A stretch of DNA of 64,000 nt from Hemerocallis citrina (Eukaryota > Streptophyta > Magnoliopsida > Asparagales > Asphodelaceae): assembly GCA_017893485.1 (NCBI GenBank), contig CM030366.1:100142953-100206952 (forward strand), in the 5' to 3' direction. Shown here piece after piece: positions 1 through 10,257 of the stretch (its first letter is position 1; every line of letters begins with the position of its first letter). The notes below the pieces were generated by a model. That model was not told where the DNA came from. It worked only from the letters and a program-made list of their open reading frames with translations, and did no database searches. The translations under genes were made by a program, and so were the position numbers.

Positions 1-474
1 CTCGTACTCTCTCACTGACATGCTACCTTGCTGTAGTGATAGAAATTCCATAGCCTTCTTCTCTTGAACATCGGAGGGAAAATAGTGACTGCGGAATTCT
101 TCCAGAAATTCCTCCCAGCCAAGAACTATGCCTCCCATGGTCCTCTTCATCGACTGCCACCAAACAGCTACATCCTTCTCAAGTTGCAGAGTCGCCAACT
201 TCACCTTACTGCCTTCAGGGGTCTCCAACACTTCAAAGATTGTCTCCACTTGACGAATCCAGTTGTCAGCCGCATCAGGGTCTGACTTCCCTTCGAATAC
301 AGGTGGTTTCATTCGCTTGAACGATTCCACCAGTTTAATCGCTTCGGGTACCGGATTCGCAGGTCCCCTTCCTTGGTTCTGATTCATAGCCACGGCGTTG
401 AGCGTCTGATAGACCCTCGCAAGTTCCATTTCCAGACCCAGACCTTCCCCATTTCTAGCTCCTCTTCTAGCCAT
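1..474 (-). CDS. gag: Gag polyprotein, N-terminal part (Ty3/gypsy)
   Basis: Structural protein of the virus-like particle. The ATG at 474-472 opens a frame that stays open for 158 codons to the window edge. The Retrotrans_gag domain is visible from about residue 50: FKRMKPPVFEG, then an aromatic-rich stretch with WWQSMKR, then WEEFLEEFRSHYFP and the end motif QGSMSVREYE. The first 45 residues are a charged leader (MARRGARNGEG). The protein is closely similar to the gag of A2 at 35135-36121, but that copy has two stops while this one has none in view. This is one of the few undisrupted retroelement reading frames here, which suggests A1 is among the younger elements. Zinc knuckles, expected further downstream, lie outside the window. 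Confidence 0.88.
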   Translation of the reverse strand, partial: MARRGARNGEGLGLEMELARVYQTLNAVAMNQNQGRGPANPVPEAIKLVESFKRMKPPVFEGKSDPDAADNWIRQVETIFEVLETPEGSKVKLATLQLEKDVAVWWQSMKRTMGGIVLGWEEFLEEFRSHYFPSDVQEKKAMEFLSLQQGSMSVREYE

Positions 475-620
475 ATTCTAATGCAAAAGATCCATTAAAT
501 TCGAAGTATAAGACACGAGTTTTAAATCAACTTGCATTTCATTGAATTCCAAACTTTATACATTCGAATTGAAAAACATTTCTTGACATCAGAATGAAAG
601 ATAGTAGAAGCTACAATAGT

Positions 621-1046
621 CTAACTCCTACGGTTCCTTTTCACTTCTCGAAGTTCTCCCCGTAGTTCATCAACTTCATCCTTCAGCACATCGGTTAGAT
701 TCTTCCTCTTCTCGAGTTCCCATCCACGATGACTGAGAACAGAAAAGTCATCCTTGCGCTTTGCCAGCTGAGCCTCCAATAATCCGACTCTCTCTCGCAG
801 TGTTTCTACCTACCTCTGAAGAGTAGTCACAAGACTATTCGGAACTGGTTCTTCTTCTTCGTCAGAAGAAAAGTCATCAGATGAATCCGGAGGTGGGGTG
901 ATCTCTCGGGATTCAGGTCATTCTTCTTCATCAGAATCTGCTTGCCATGGATAGTACTCGTCCTCGGAATCAGCCTGTCCAGGATGGTACTCTTCCTCAA
1001 TGATATGCCAGTCGTCGTCTCCCGCAGGGTCGAAGTGATCAGCCAT
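621..1046 (-). pseudogene. Small acidic/coiled-coil ORF between PBS and gag, two stops
   Basis: The ATG at 1046-1044 starts a frame of 141 codons ending at a stop at 623-621, interrupted by TGA at 920-918 and TAG at 812-810. Both stops are one transition away from sense codons (CGA or GGA, and CAG), consistent with C-to-T decay of methylated DNA. The N-terminal half is very acidic, with runs such as DSDEEE and DFSSDEEEEP. The C-terminal half, from VETLRERVGLLEAQLAK, has heptad spacing typical of a coiled coil and ends in a basic REVKRNRRS tail. It lies in the leader between PBS and gag, where most gypsy elements have no ORF. I do not recognise a family. The consistent frame and ordered composition make it more than a shadow ORF, but function is unknown. 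Confidence 0.5.
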
Positions 1047-1190
1047 CTTAGAATAGAGAGGAAGAAGCATAAGTCATAGAGCAACACAAATGTAAGTCAC
1101 TTACATTTAAATCTCTAGACTCAAACACAGACTCTAATGTCCACTTCTACGGTGTCGTTCCTTATAAATTTGTACAAGTGTGGAAAGCGT

Positions 1191-1203
1191 GGCTCTGATA
1201 CCA
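1191..1203 (-). other. Primer-binding site of A1 (initiator Met tRNA)
   Basis: The minus strand reads TGGTATCAGAGCC, complementary to the 3' end of plant initiator tRNA-Met, three bases (GAG) inside the LTR edge at 1207. This fixes both the orientation of the element and its 5' LTR. Confidence 0.9.
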
Positions 1204-2744
1204 CTCTGTAACGCCCCGAATCCCAAATATACTGAATTCGAGATGTTCTACAGGATCTTTTCACTTCCTTTAGTACAATTTTACAAAGAAATTTGAACTT
1301 TTCACTTTACATCAGAGTTTACATGAATACATTACAATTTACACTGCACAGCGGAAGTAAACTTTACAACAATTGAATAAATGCACAACAACATTGAATA
1401 ATCTTTAAGCATTTGTTCCTCTTTAATTTGTCTCAAGCCATTTTCCTTCATATAAGACAGTGGGTACGTCAGTTTATTCAACAGACGATCATTATACACG
1501 GCCATCCTCTCTATGCCGGAAATAGTATAACTTATTTTCCATATTTAGCAAACACAAACTTGTCACATATCAAACTAAAGGGAACTACCCTATTGATGTC
1601 GTGTTGTGGTTGTGCACTTAGTCCTTAATGCAGTTATTTATATTATATGACACTAATGCGCACTTGTTCGGATTCTATGCATCCCATACTACATAGGTCC
1701 GAGGGCAAGTCCTTAATCGTTCTTCATCTTTGTAAGGTTCAATCCCTCGTCATGACTTAATCTACTACTGTAACTACGGTAAGTATCCTAGATGTTTTCT
1801 GACCCACCAACTCATGTCTAGGCGCCCTGGAGGGAATTCCATCGCTGACATGACTCATCATGCAGACATCCTGTGGTAATTTAGCTCCTACCATAGACAT
1901 GACACCACCCGTAGTCTTCAAACATCCCACGAGCGTCGCCACCGGGACGGTACTCTGGACCAGTATCCTCGCCCAGACTCATCATGGGACATCCTGGGAT
2001 ACGCTCTCGCCGCTATCCAATGGCCCTCATACTCAATGTTTTTCTCTTACTTTCATCACGTCTTCACTATGTACTAATCCTTAGGTTTTATTAAAATCAT
2101 GAACAAAATCAAAGCTCTAGAGTTAGCATCTCCACTAAACCGGACTTATTTATTCGCACATGACCAACCTTGGTCTTTCTTTTCAATTTCCATTTCATTT
2201 ATTTCCAAATGCCGGGGGAGACTTAGCTACTCTTTTTGTTTCAATTTTCAATTCACAATTTTAAAAATGAGCATTTCCAACTCATAAATTCATTTGTTGA
2301 TTCATCATACTCAAAACTATTTCTCTTTTCAAATCATGATTTCTAATTCATTCAAATAGTCCATAACTATACATGAACATTCATATGCTTTATCAATTAT
2401 CAATTTCACTTTGAAATTCACATCACTAACGAATATTCACATTTCACATTTTTCACACTATTCTCAATTGAGAACAATTCACATCCATCACATAATAAAA
2501 TTTCTTTCTTTACTACATTAATCTTCTAATCCTTCATTTCAAATTCTTTTTGCAAGATTTAATTTTCACAAAGTATACATATAGAACCATAGTTCTATTT
2601 ATGCATTTTATGCTCAAATCATAGTTTATTTCATGTGAATAATTCCCAAATTATTTTTATAAAGTCCCTAATATTTTTAGGAGAATAGTCATATTTTTCT
2701 CATAATTTTTTGACAATTAAAAACCCAAATTTTTTTTTTCAATC

Positions 2745-2820
2745 TTGCCGAGGGCAAGATTCGAACCCAGCACCCCAGAGAACACAGCCGACAGCACAAG
2801 CCACTAGGCTGAATGTGCTA
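2745..2820 (-). other. tRNA-like motif in LTR (Pol III box A/B type)
   Basis: On the minus strand a box-A-like CAGCCTAGTGGCTTGTGC is followed about 35 bp later by GGGTTCGAATC, an excellent box B. No complete cloverleaf or CCA-ready acceptor stem is evident, so it is not called a tRNA gene. It may be a tRNA-derived (SINE-like) relic or an internal control region. A second copy follows at 2905-2977, with 155 bp between the two box B positions. Confidence 0.45.
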
Positions 2821-2904
2821 AGCAGTATAATTATGGCTGAGAGCATTAAATGCTCTCGGCTTCAGTACTGATCGGATTTAAAAGTAAACACCCATAAAAG
2901 ATGG

Positions 2905-2977
2905 TATTGTCAAGAGTCGAACCAGTGACTTGAGAGAACCCAACCGCGCGCTCTGACCACTTGAGCTACGTGCTCAG
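2905..2977 (-). other. Second tRNA-like motif in the same LTR
   Basis: The minus strand reads GTAGCTCAAGTGGTCAGAGC, a near-perfect D-arm/box A, then CTGGTTCGACTCT as box B about 35 bp further on. The D-arm match is the best tRNA resemblance in the window. The acceptor arms do not pair in my reading, so a functional tRNA is unlikely. The pair of motifs is echoed at the equivalent place in the solo LTR 45982-49333. Confidence 0.45.
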
Positions 2978-3900
2978 GTTGTCTATAGTATAATTCGAAT
3001 TCTTTTTGAACCGATTTTCTCTGTTGTTAAAATGTCTCGATGTTCAACTAGTCCTCGTTTCATTTTGCTTTCATGAAAATTACTGTAAAATTCCAGATTG
3101 ATTATTTCTTGTCTAATTTACATATCAGTTTGAAAAAATAATTTTTTCAACAATTAAAACATATTTTCATACCATTAATTCGAAATATGAACTATCACTG
3201 CCACATTTTCTTCTCTTTTCGACATTTCTTAGCAATTAGCATTCTAATCTCTTTATCAACCAATTTCATATTAATTCTCTGTCTTTAATCATTTACTCAA
3301 CATACAACTCATATTTTAAATTATTCATGCCCATATTAACACAAAAGATCTATTTAACACATGAAATAGCATTATCAATCTACTATCTTTTGTATATAAT
3401 TCTTGATGGTAATAAATGTGTTTTCTTCAATCAAACCATGATTCTAATCAATTCACATACAACTAAAATAATAGAACCACATACAAATTTGTATATCCAC
3501 ATTTCAATCATTCAATAGGTTATTTTTCCTAATTAAAGTGTGCTCTTCTTAATATTTTTCATGCTTCATTTTTCTAATTAAAACTAGCATGCATTCCTAT
3601 TGTATAAATAGGGAAAATTTACCCACCTTATTGGAGAAAAGATTACAACTAGCAAATCCCTAGACGAATGTCCTTGCGACGAATGGCTCCTCCTTGAACA
3701 CGCGCACACGAGCCTCCAAGCACCCAAACCGAGAGCTTCCTCTTCTTGTGGTAGCCGGCCTTCCCTCCTTGATGTTGCAAGCACAAGATCCCACACACTC
3801 TCAATCTTTTAACTCACAAAAACACTACTAGATAATATAATTGAACTATAGGTTTGGAAGAGAATAATTTTACACAAGAATAACTAGCCATGAGGGGGGG

Positions 3901-3908
3901 TATTTATA
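3901..3908 (-). promoter_or_regulatory. TATA box of the A1 LTR promoter
   Basis: The minus strand has TATAAATA followed by a run of C, about 540 bp inside the LTR start. Position and orientation suit the Pol II start of the element. Inferred from sequence only. Confidence 0.5.
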
Positions 3909-4447
3909 CTAAAATCTTGATGGAATGGAGGGCTAGGATCAAGTAGTTGGTTGTAAGATGGAGGGCTAGGATGAAAGTAGGAGTTGCATTAACTACCCAC
4001 AACCAAGTAACCACCACACCATGATCACCACTCAAATTTGATTTCTCCCCCCAAAAGAATGCAACCGGCCAAGCTTTCATTGTGCATATTGCACGTGTAC
4101 GTGTAGTGCACGTGCATGCAACTAGGCCCAAAAATTGCACATTTGAATTTTGTATAAAAATAAAATAGTCTTTAAATTGTATTCTACATGACAAGTTGTA
4201 TAAAAAAATATTCTATGGGTTTTAGTTTATGGGCCAAAATAATTATTATAAAAATAATAAATTAAATTAACTTTGGGCTTTAAAAGAAAGGCTTTTTTTG
4301 TCTAATTAAAAGAAGGCTTTTGTATAAAATAATTAAAAGCTCATATTAAAATATCTTTACTCATCTTGAAGAAAATATTTACCAAAAATATTGCACGTGC
4401 ACACTACGTGCAAAATAAATATTTAAACGAAAAATCAGGGCATTACA

Positions 4448-5758
4448 AATTCTTTATGGAATTGAATATCCCTGGAGATAAAATGTTTTTAGTGTTCAAA
4501 TTAAGGATTTTTTTATTGTTGTGATTGAAGGATAACCGATGAAAACACCAGGACATGATCGAGAGTCAAATTTGTTTGTGATGTTCGTATTTTTTGCATA
4601 GCACAAACAACCAAACACTTTGAGATTTTTGTAGTTCAGTTTAGAACCGAGTACAGCTTCGTGAGGCAATCGATTGGAAAAAATGTGTGTGGGTATTTTG
4701 TAGATGAGATATGCGGCGGTGAGGACACATTCTCCCCAAAAATCAATCGGTATATTGGATTAAAAACGTAAGGCTCGTGCGACGTTGAGTAGGTGTTGAT
4801 GTTTGTGCTCAACGACTCCATTTTGTTGCGGAGTTGAGACACAACTTCTTTGATGGTGATTACCATTGTCAAAGAGCTACATTTGAAAATGTAAAGAAAG
4901 AAATTCAAACCCATTGTTAGTCTGTAGGCGTTAAAGATGGGGATATGCAGAGAGAACCAGTTGAAATCGTGGTTATTTTCGTAGAGTATTGAGTGATAAC
5001 ATTTTCATGAAAGTGTTTGAAAATTTTCAAAGTTTCACATTTAGTTTTCATTAGATAATCCAAGTGCACCTTGAAAAGTTATCGACAATAGTGAGAAAGT
5101 AATGATTTGAATTTGGATTTGAAGTCGTAAAAGGACCCCAAAGATCACAGTGAATTAATTCAAAGTATCGAGAAGTAGAAATAGAATTTTTATTAAATAC
5201 TAATTTGGTTTGTTTTGCCATAGGGCATACATCACAGTGAAAAGAATAATTTGATTTAATATAATCAAAATTACGATATAAAAATTGAAAATGTTCTATA
5301 CTTGGATGTTCCAAGCGTGAATGCCATATGTCAATCGCTGGTTTATTCACTAAGAAAGCTCTTGGAAGAATGCAAAGCTGATATAAGCCATGGATGTGAA
5401 CCGCTCTACCAATCACCTTCTTCGTGAGTTGGTCCTAAAAACACACGAATGAGAACAAAAAATCGTGGAACAATTCAGTTTTAAAGTTAACTGCCTGAAT
5501 GAAATTAAGTTGTACTTGAAACATGGTACAAAATAGACATTAGGAGAGTTAAAGAGGGTGAGAAAGAAACTTTACCAGTATGGGTTATGGATGCACTCGA
5601 ACCATTCGGTAACTAAACTTTGATATGATTTTGAATAACATAATATGATGAAAAATGGTTTAAGAACAACTAACATGTTGGGTTGCCCCACTATCAACGT
5701 ACCACATTAAAGAAGGAAAGGAGGGAGTTGTACCAGCTAGGTTGACACGAGGGATCTC
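4448..5758 (-). pseudogene. Copia-2 protease end, GAG-pre-integrase and integrase, broken
   Basis: The clearest open stretch is 5416-5051. It holds the GAG-pre-integrase domain (IWHSRLEHPSIEHFQF, then CDVCPMAKQTK) running into the integrase core with the first catalytic Asp in IHCDLWGPF and the VDNFSRCTWI strand. Upstream (about 5700-5420), in shifted frames, the protease-to-pre-integrase linker is recognisable (VYFVPCFKYNLISFRQL). Downstream to 4448, in other frames, the integrase C-terminus is visible (LKVFGCLCYAKN and SCPGVFIGY). There are several frameshifts, so no functional protein is possible. The integrase C-terminal codons stop exactly where the LTR of A1 begins. Confidence 0.8.
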
Positions 5759-6927
5759 TGATGTAAAACTAATCCTAAATAGAGAATTTTCAAGATTCTT
5801 AATGGATTAATTTTGCCAACACGTAGTGCGGATCAAAGTTAGAAATTTTTAACAGTTAATCGGTTTGATAGATTTTCAAAAACTGTATCACGTTTAACAA
5901 TCCCAATTAATAATTCAATTCTAACAATCAATAATTAAATGCCTAAGTGTTCTTAGCAAGTAAAAGATTCAATATTGATTCGTACTCTAATCAAGCAAGT
6001 GGAACACTCGATCTCAATTGTTTTTATGGATGACAGGCAAATCAGATAATATAATAGAGATGATAATTGATAAAGCAGTATAACACAAATATTTGTAAAT
6101 TGGAAAGAGTATACCGAGGGTTCGAAGAATTCAGCGTAGATCTCGAGTTGAACAGCAATGCGGAATGCAGCAAATCAGCAACAATAGTCAGATAGAAACA
6201 CAGCAACTGCAGCAAGAGGGAGGGGAAGGTGCGGCCAGAGGCGGCGGCGCGCTGGCGACCAGAGGGCAGCGATAGGGTCGACGCGACGGCGAGGCAACGA
6301 CGGCGTTGCGGTGGAGGCACGGCGAAACATGGAGGAGGTCGGGGTTGATCGGCATTAATGTCGAGCAGAAAAGGAGGATGGAGTCGGGATTTGGACGATT
6401 AGGCATCGAGGGGAGGCAGAGGACGGTGCTGGGGAGTGGTCGACGGGAGTGGGGATCGTCGGAGGTGAAGGGGATGTTGTCGAGGACTGCTAGGGTTTCG
6501 GTCAGGGTAGAGGTAGGAGGAAGAGGACGATGGGAGAGAGAAGGGTTTTGGATTTAGGAATTAGGGTTTGGATTAATTTTATTTGAGGGATTTTTAAATT
6601 GGGGGTAGATTTTAGAGTTTATCATAAACTCTAAAATTGTATTAGGATTTATCACAAACCCTAATCAGTTGGATCTCAATTGTATCATACAAAGGAGAGA
6701 AGAAGAGCAAAACTCAACACAATAACTTTAACCAAGAATAACATAACTTCTCATTAATCTCAATGCCTATATATAGGCTCAAAATAAATCTTGATACAAA
6801 TCTCAAAATATTCTAAAATCTCAGAAATATTCTAATGCATAAAAGAAAGATTACATATGGCTATAATTGCCGAAAACAAATATGGTACTGAAATAAAATA
6901 TTAAACTAAACTGAATAGATGTCCTCA
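5759..6927 (-). repeat. 3' LTR of gypsy C
   Basis: Near-identical in outline to 9090-10257. It starts TGATGTAAAACTAATCC and ends AGATGTCCTCA. It contains a GC-rich block at about 6186-6560, downstream of its TATA box in the direction of transcription, which resembles a block in the gypsy B LTRs. ORFs in the GC-rich block are not considered genes. Confidence 0.85.
6765..6778 (-). promoter_or_regulatory. Palindromic TATA element in gypsy C 3' LTR
   Basis: GCCTATATATAGGC is a perfect palindrome containing a TATA box. The same element stands at 10096-10109 in the 5' LTR, where it would drive the element's transcript leftwards. Confidence 0.5.
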
Positions 6928-7600
6928 TCATTCTCTGTGGGTAGGAGAGAGCTCGACCCAGTCGAGTCAAAATCAGTGATCCTGTTATGGTGCTCTAAAA
7001 GATCTAGATCCATTTGCAGGAGCTCCTCACGATCACTGCAAGTGTTATCCAACTTTGGTTTGTTCTTCCACCTTACCAAATACTTGTGCATACCACCATC
7101 TCTAGTAGAGATTATCTGATCATCTAAAATATTATTCAATTCTTCTGTCGATGGGTAAATAGTATCAGGTATAGGGGTAAATGTAGGAATCTCACCATTA
7201 GGCTGCAGGGTAGGCTCATTTATAAGAAAATTTCTAGGATTGAATTTTGAGCCTTCATAGAGTACTAGATCCTCAATATTGAAATTCTTACTTATGTCAA
7301 AGCCTTCAGGAAGGTCAATGACATAGGTATTATCATTGATTGTATGAAGAATCTTAAATGGGCCTGCAACACGTATGTTCAAGTTCTTAATGGATCCAGC
7401 TGGAAACCGTTCCTGATGAATCCGAACCATCACTTCGTCACCAACATCAAGAGTTTTAAATTTCCTTCTTGTATCTGTTATTAACGTATAGTTAAAATTA
7501 TTCTCATTAATTTTTCTCTATGTAAATCATGAATGCAGAATACAAATGTGGATGCAGACTCTGTGACTATGTGATGTTCAAACATAGGGGTAAAATATAT
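6906..7600 (-). pseudogene. Integrase C-terminus plus chromodomain of gypsy C
   Basis: The open frame 7433-6906 (175 codons) begins at the integrase C-terminal fold (MVRIHQERFPAGSIKNL, then AGPFKILHTINDNTYVIDL). It ends in a chromodomain with the core EELNNILDDQIISTRDGG and KYLVRWKNKP, followed by the acidic helix around DLDLLEHHN. Integrase sequence upstream of it (VHDLHRE-type motif near 7500-7560) lies in a different frame, so there is a frameshift near 7490. The stop codon lies about 20 bp inside the 3' LTR. Chromodomains of this kind direct chromovirus integrase to heterochromatin. Here the domain survives while the catalytic core is missing, so it could act only if supplied to another element's integrase. 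Confidence 0.8.
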
Positions 7601-8749
7601 GGGTTGCCAAGTGACTTGGGAAAGAATGGGTGACTCGGGTACACTCGATGGGGGTGACTGAACAGACTGAATACAATTGAGAGACTGGTCATTCCCTTTT
7701 TCATCAAAGTCATCGCTTACATTAGGTTCATAGGTAAACTCATTATTGGGCTCATCAGCGATGACTGCGGTACCCTTTACTATATTGATCCTACTTGGGC
7801 TGGGGCAGTTGCCAGCAATATGGTCGTATCCCTTATATTTATAATACTTAGCGAGAGGATCAATTTTAGAATAGTCTCTTTCAGTGTTCTTGCCTGTGTT
7901 GTCATTTTTAAGTGGATAGAAATTTGAAGTATGTTTATTCGGGTAAGACTTGTTAGGGTACTGAGGGAAAGAGTGCTCAGGTCTAGAGGGATCAAAGGGA
8001 TTCATTCTGGAGGAATGATCCATCGAATCGCTGGACTTGGGAACTTGCTTTAAGAGAATCCATATCGAGGACAAGAGCATAAGCTGCCGCTAATGAGTCC
8101 ACATATCTATGAATTAGCTCGTTCCTAAGGTCGGCTCATAGTCCAGTCCTGAACCTAGAGAGATATTGTTCTTCACTCTCTTTACCTAATAGATTGCACC
8201 AAATAAGGAAGTCATCGAACTTATCAACATATTCTTGTGTGGATTTACTTTCTTGATAAATTTGGTTTCACGAATCTAGCAATCGGGTGGGGAACGATAA
8301 CGGTACATATCTCTCAGTGAGATTCTCTTTCATGGCTTCCCAACTGGCTATGGATGCCAAGCCTTGGCCTCTGCGGGCATGTTCAAGATTGGTCGAGTGT
8401 TGTTGAGCTTTACCCGTCAATTTCATAGTGGCAAATTTAACCTTCAGGGCTTCGCTCATGTCAAACCACACAAAGTAGTGGTCCATTGCACAAATCCAAT
8501 CAAGATAAGCTTGGGGTTCATGTGGCCTTCAAAATGGGGAACGTCAGCCTTAACGTTCGTCTTATATTGTTCGACAGGGTCACGTTCTTGATGTCGATCG
8601 TCATGAACATTCTCTTAAGGGATCTGACGATTAGCATGAAGCTCACTAGCAACATTTTGATTTAATTCCACTTTCTCAAGCCTCTGATTGATATTGGCAA
8701 GAGTTGCTTGAATGACAGCTACGGTAGCAAAAATATCAGAATTGTCCAT
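7600..8749 (-). pseudogene. gag: Gag of gypsy C, frameshifted
   Basis: Starts at the ATG 8749-8747 (MDNSDIFATVAVIQAT), with a short amphipathic helix rich in Q, N and E. The capsid-like Retrotrans_gag segment is spread over two frames; 8486-8268 contains FVWFDMSEALKVKFATMKL and WEAMKENLTERYVP. The C-terminal open frame (8080 downwards) is rich in Ser, Pro and Asn and has one degenerate zinc knuckle, YKYKGYDHIAGNC, in which the first Cys is now Tyr. After an acidic linker the sequence passes into integrase, so the deletion junction lies near 7600. There are several stops. The Reina-type assignment comes from the gag style and the chromodomain. Confidence 0.7.
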
Positions 8750-9074
8750 TTCAGGTCGGGGAGGTCTAGGAATCCTAATTGGGTAATTTGGAAGGATAAG
8801 AAAGGCTCGCCGGGATCTGTGATGGTGCTGCGAAGACACATTCACCAAAAGGGAAAAACTAGGGGTCGTGTGTGTACTAAAATTTGGGAAAACATGTCAT
8901 AAGTGAAATTATTTTTTTTATTATATATATATATATATATAAAATAAAATCTGAAGTGATCTAAAAGAACAAAAAAAATAAAAAATAAAAATAAAATAAT
9001 AAGACTCTAAATGATTCTAAATTAATGCAAAAAGATGCCTAAATGATGCAAGAAGTAGGGTTTTAAGAACCTTT

Positions 9075-9086
9075 GCTCTGATACCA
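9075..9086 (-). other. Primer-binding site of gypsy C
   Basis: The minus strand reads TGGTATCAGAGC, complementary to initiator tRNA-Met, three bases inside the 5' LTR edge at 9090. It confirms element orientation and LTR boundary. Confidence 0.88.
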
Positions 9087-9089
9087 AAA

Positions 9090-10257
9090 TGATGTAAAAC
9101 TAATCCTAAATAGAGAATTTCCAAGATTCTCAATGGATTAATTTTACCAACACGTAGTGCGGATCAAAGTTAGAAATTTTAAACGGTTAATCGGTTTGAT
9201 GGATTTTCAAAAACTGTATCACGTTTAACACTCCCAATTAATAATTCAATTCTAACAATCAATAATTAAATCCCTAGTGTTCTTAGCAAGTAAAAGATTC
9301 AATATTGATTCGTACTCTAATCAAGCAAGTGGAACACTCAATCTCAATTATTTTTATAGACGACAGGCAAATCAGATAATATAATAGAGATGATAATTGA
9401 TAAAGCAGTATAACACAAATATTTGTAAATTGGAAAAAGTATACCGATGGTTCGAAGAACTCAATGTAGATCTCGGGTTGAACAGCAACGCAGAATGCAG
9501 CAAATCAGCAACAACAGTCAGATAGAAACACAATAACTGCAGCAAGAGGGAGAGGAAAGGTGCGGCCAGAGATGGCGGCGCATGGGTGACCAGAGGGCGG
9601 CGATAGGGTTGATGCGATGGCAAGGTAACGGCGGCGTCGCGGTGGCAGCGCGACGGAACAGGGAGGAGGTCAAGGTTGATCGGCATTAATGTCGAGCGGA
9701 AAAGGAGGACGGGGTCGGGATTTAGACGATTGGGCATCGAGGGGAGGCAGAGGACGATGCTGGGGAGTGGTCGAGGGGAGTGGGGATCGCCGAAGGTGAA
9801 GGGGATGTTGTCGAGGACTGTTAGGGTTTCGGTCAGGGTGGAGGTAGAAGGATGAGGACGATGGGAGAGAGAAGGGTTTTGGATTTAGGGATTAGGGTTT
9901 GGGTTAATTTGATTTGGGGGATTTTTAAATTTGGGGTAGATTTTAGAGTTTATCACAAACCCTAAAATTGTATTAGGATTTATCACAAACCCTAATCAGT
10001 TGGATCTCAATTGTATCACACAAAGGGGAGAAGAAGAGCCAAACTCAACACAATAATTTTAATCAAGAATAGCATAACTTCTCATTAATCTCAAGGCCTA
10101 TATATAGGCTCAAAACAAATCTTGATACAAATCTCAAAATATTCTAAAATTTCAGAAATATTCGAATGCATAAAAGAAAGATTACATATGGCTATAATTG
10201 CCAAAAACAAATATGGTACTGAAATAAAATACTAAACTAAACAGAATAGATGTCCTC
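9090..10257 (-). repeat. 5' LTR of gypsy C
   Basis: Direct repeat of 5759-6927 with scattered substitutions, many of transition type. It contains the palindromic TATA element (10096-10109) and the GC-rich block (about 9540-9880). The right edge was placed by loss of similarity after GATGTCCTC; it may be off by a few bases. Confidence 0.85.

Larger units (their letters stand above)
1..4447 (-). mobile_element. Gypsy A1: Tekay/Del-like chromovirus, 5' part
   Basis: Reading leftwards on the minus strand there is a long LTR (4447 to 1207), an initiator-Met tRNA primer-binding site, a small decayed ORF and the start of gag; the element then leaves the window. The LTR ends are TGTAAT and CGGGGCGTTACA, the terminal inverted repeat usual for plant Ty3/gypsy. 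It lies inside copia-2: copia integrase C-terminal codons begin directly at 4448, so A1 is the younger insertion. The gag resembles that of A2 (29128-39656), and the LTR resembles the solo LTR at 45982-49333, so these three form one family (called A here). Lineage placement rests on gag and LTR character because pol of this copy is outside the window. No target duplication can be checked. Confidence 0.85.
1207..4447 (-). repeat. 5' LTR of gypsy A1, 3.24 kb
   Basis: The LTR starts at TGTAACGCCCC (1207) and ends at GGGCATTACA (4447), an inverted pair. At 3241 bp it is long even for Tekay/Del elements. It contains a TATA box (3901-3908), two tRNA-like motifs (2745-2820 and 2905-2977) and stretches that recur in the A2 LTR and the solo LTR at 45982, for example the segment around 1671-1718 (ATTCTATGCATCCCATAC). 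The small ORFs inside it are not convincing genes. Confidence 0.85.
5759..10257 (-). mobile_element. Gypsy C: Reina-like chromovirus deletion derivative
   Basis: Two direct repeats of 1169 and 1168 bp (5759-6927 and 9090-10257) flank a 2.16 kb interior with a PBS at 9075-9086, so this is a complete LTR element in outline. The interior holds a frameshifted gag followed directly by the integrase C-terminus and chromodomain; protease, RT, RNaseH and integrase core are absent. It is inserted in copia-2. A clean 5-bp target duplication was not found (ATCTC on the left, TATAT on the right). The outer right edge repeats a 16-bp string (AAAATACTAAACTAAA) at about 10228 and again just beyond the LTR, suggesting edge rearrangement. 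Confidence 0.85.

Noticed and set aside
1413..2287. ORFs of 60-74 codons in the A1 LTR
   Set aside because: No motif, inside the LTR, not preserved in the homologous LTRs at 36360 and 45982.
2905..2977. A functional tRNA gene
   Set aside because: Box A and B are good, but acceptor and anticodon stems do not pair in my reading and it lies inside an LTR.
6042..6557. Pro/Arg/Ala-rich ORFs in the gypsy C LTR (also 9372-9737)
   Set aside because: Compositional ORFs within the LTR; frames differ between the two LTR copies. The nucleotide block itself is reported as a finding.
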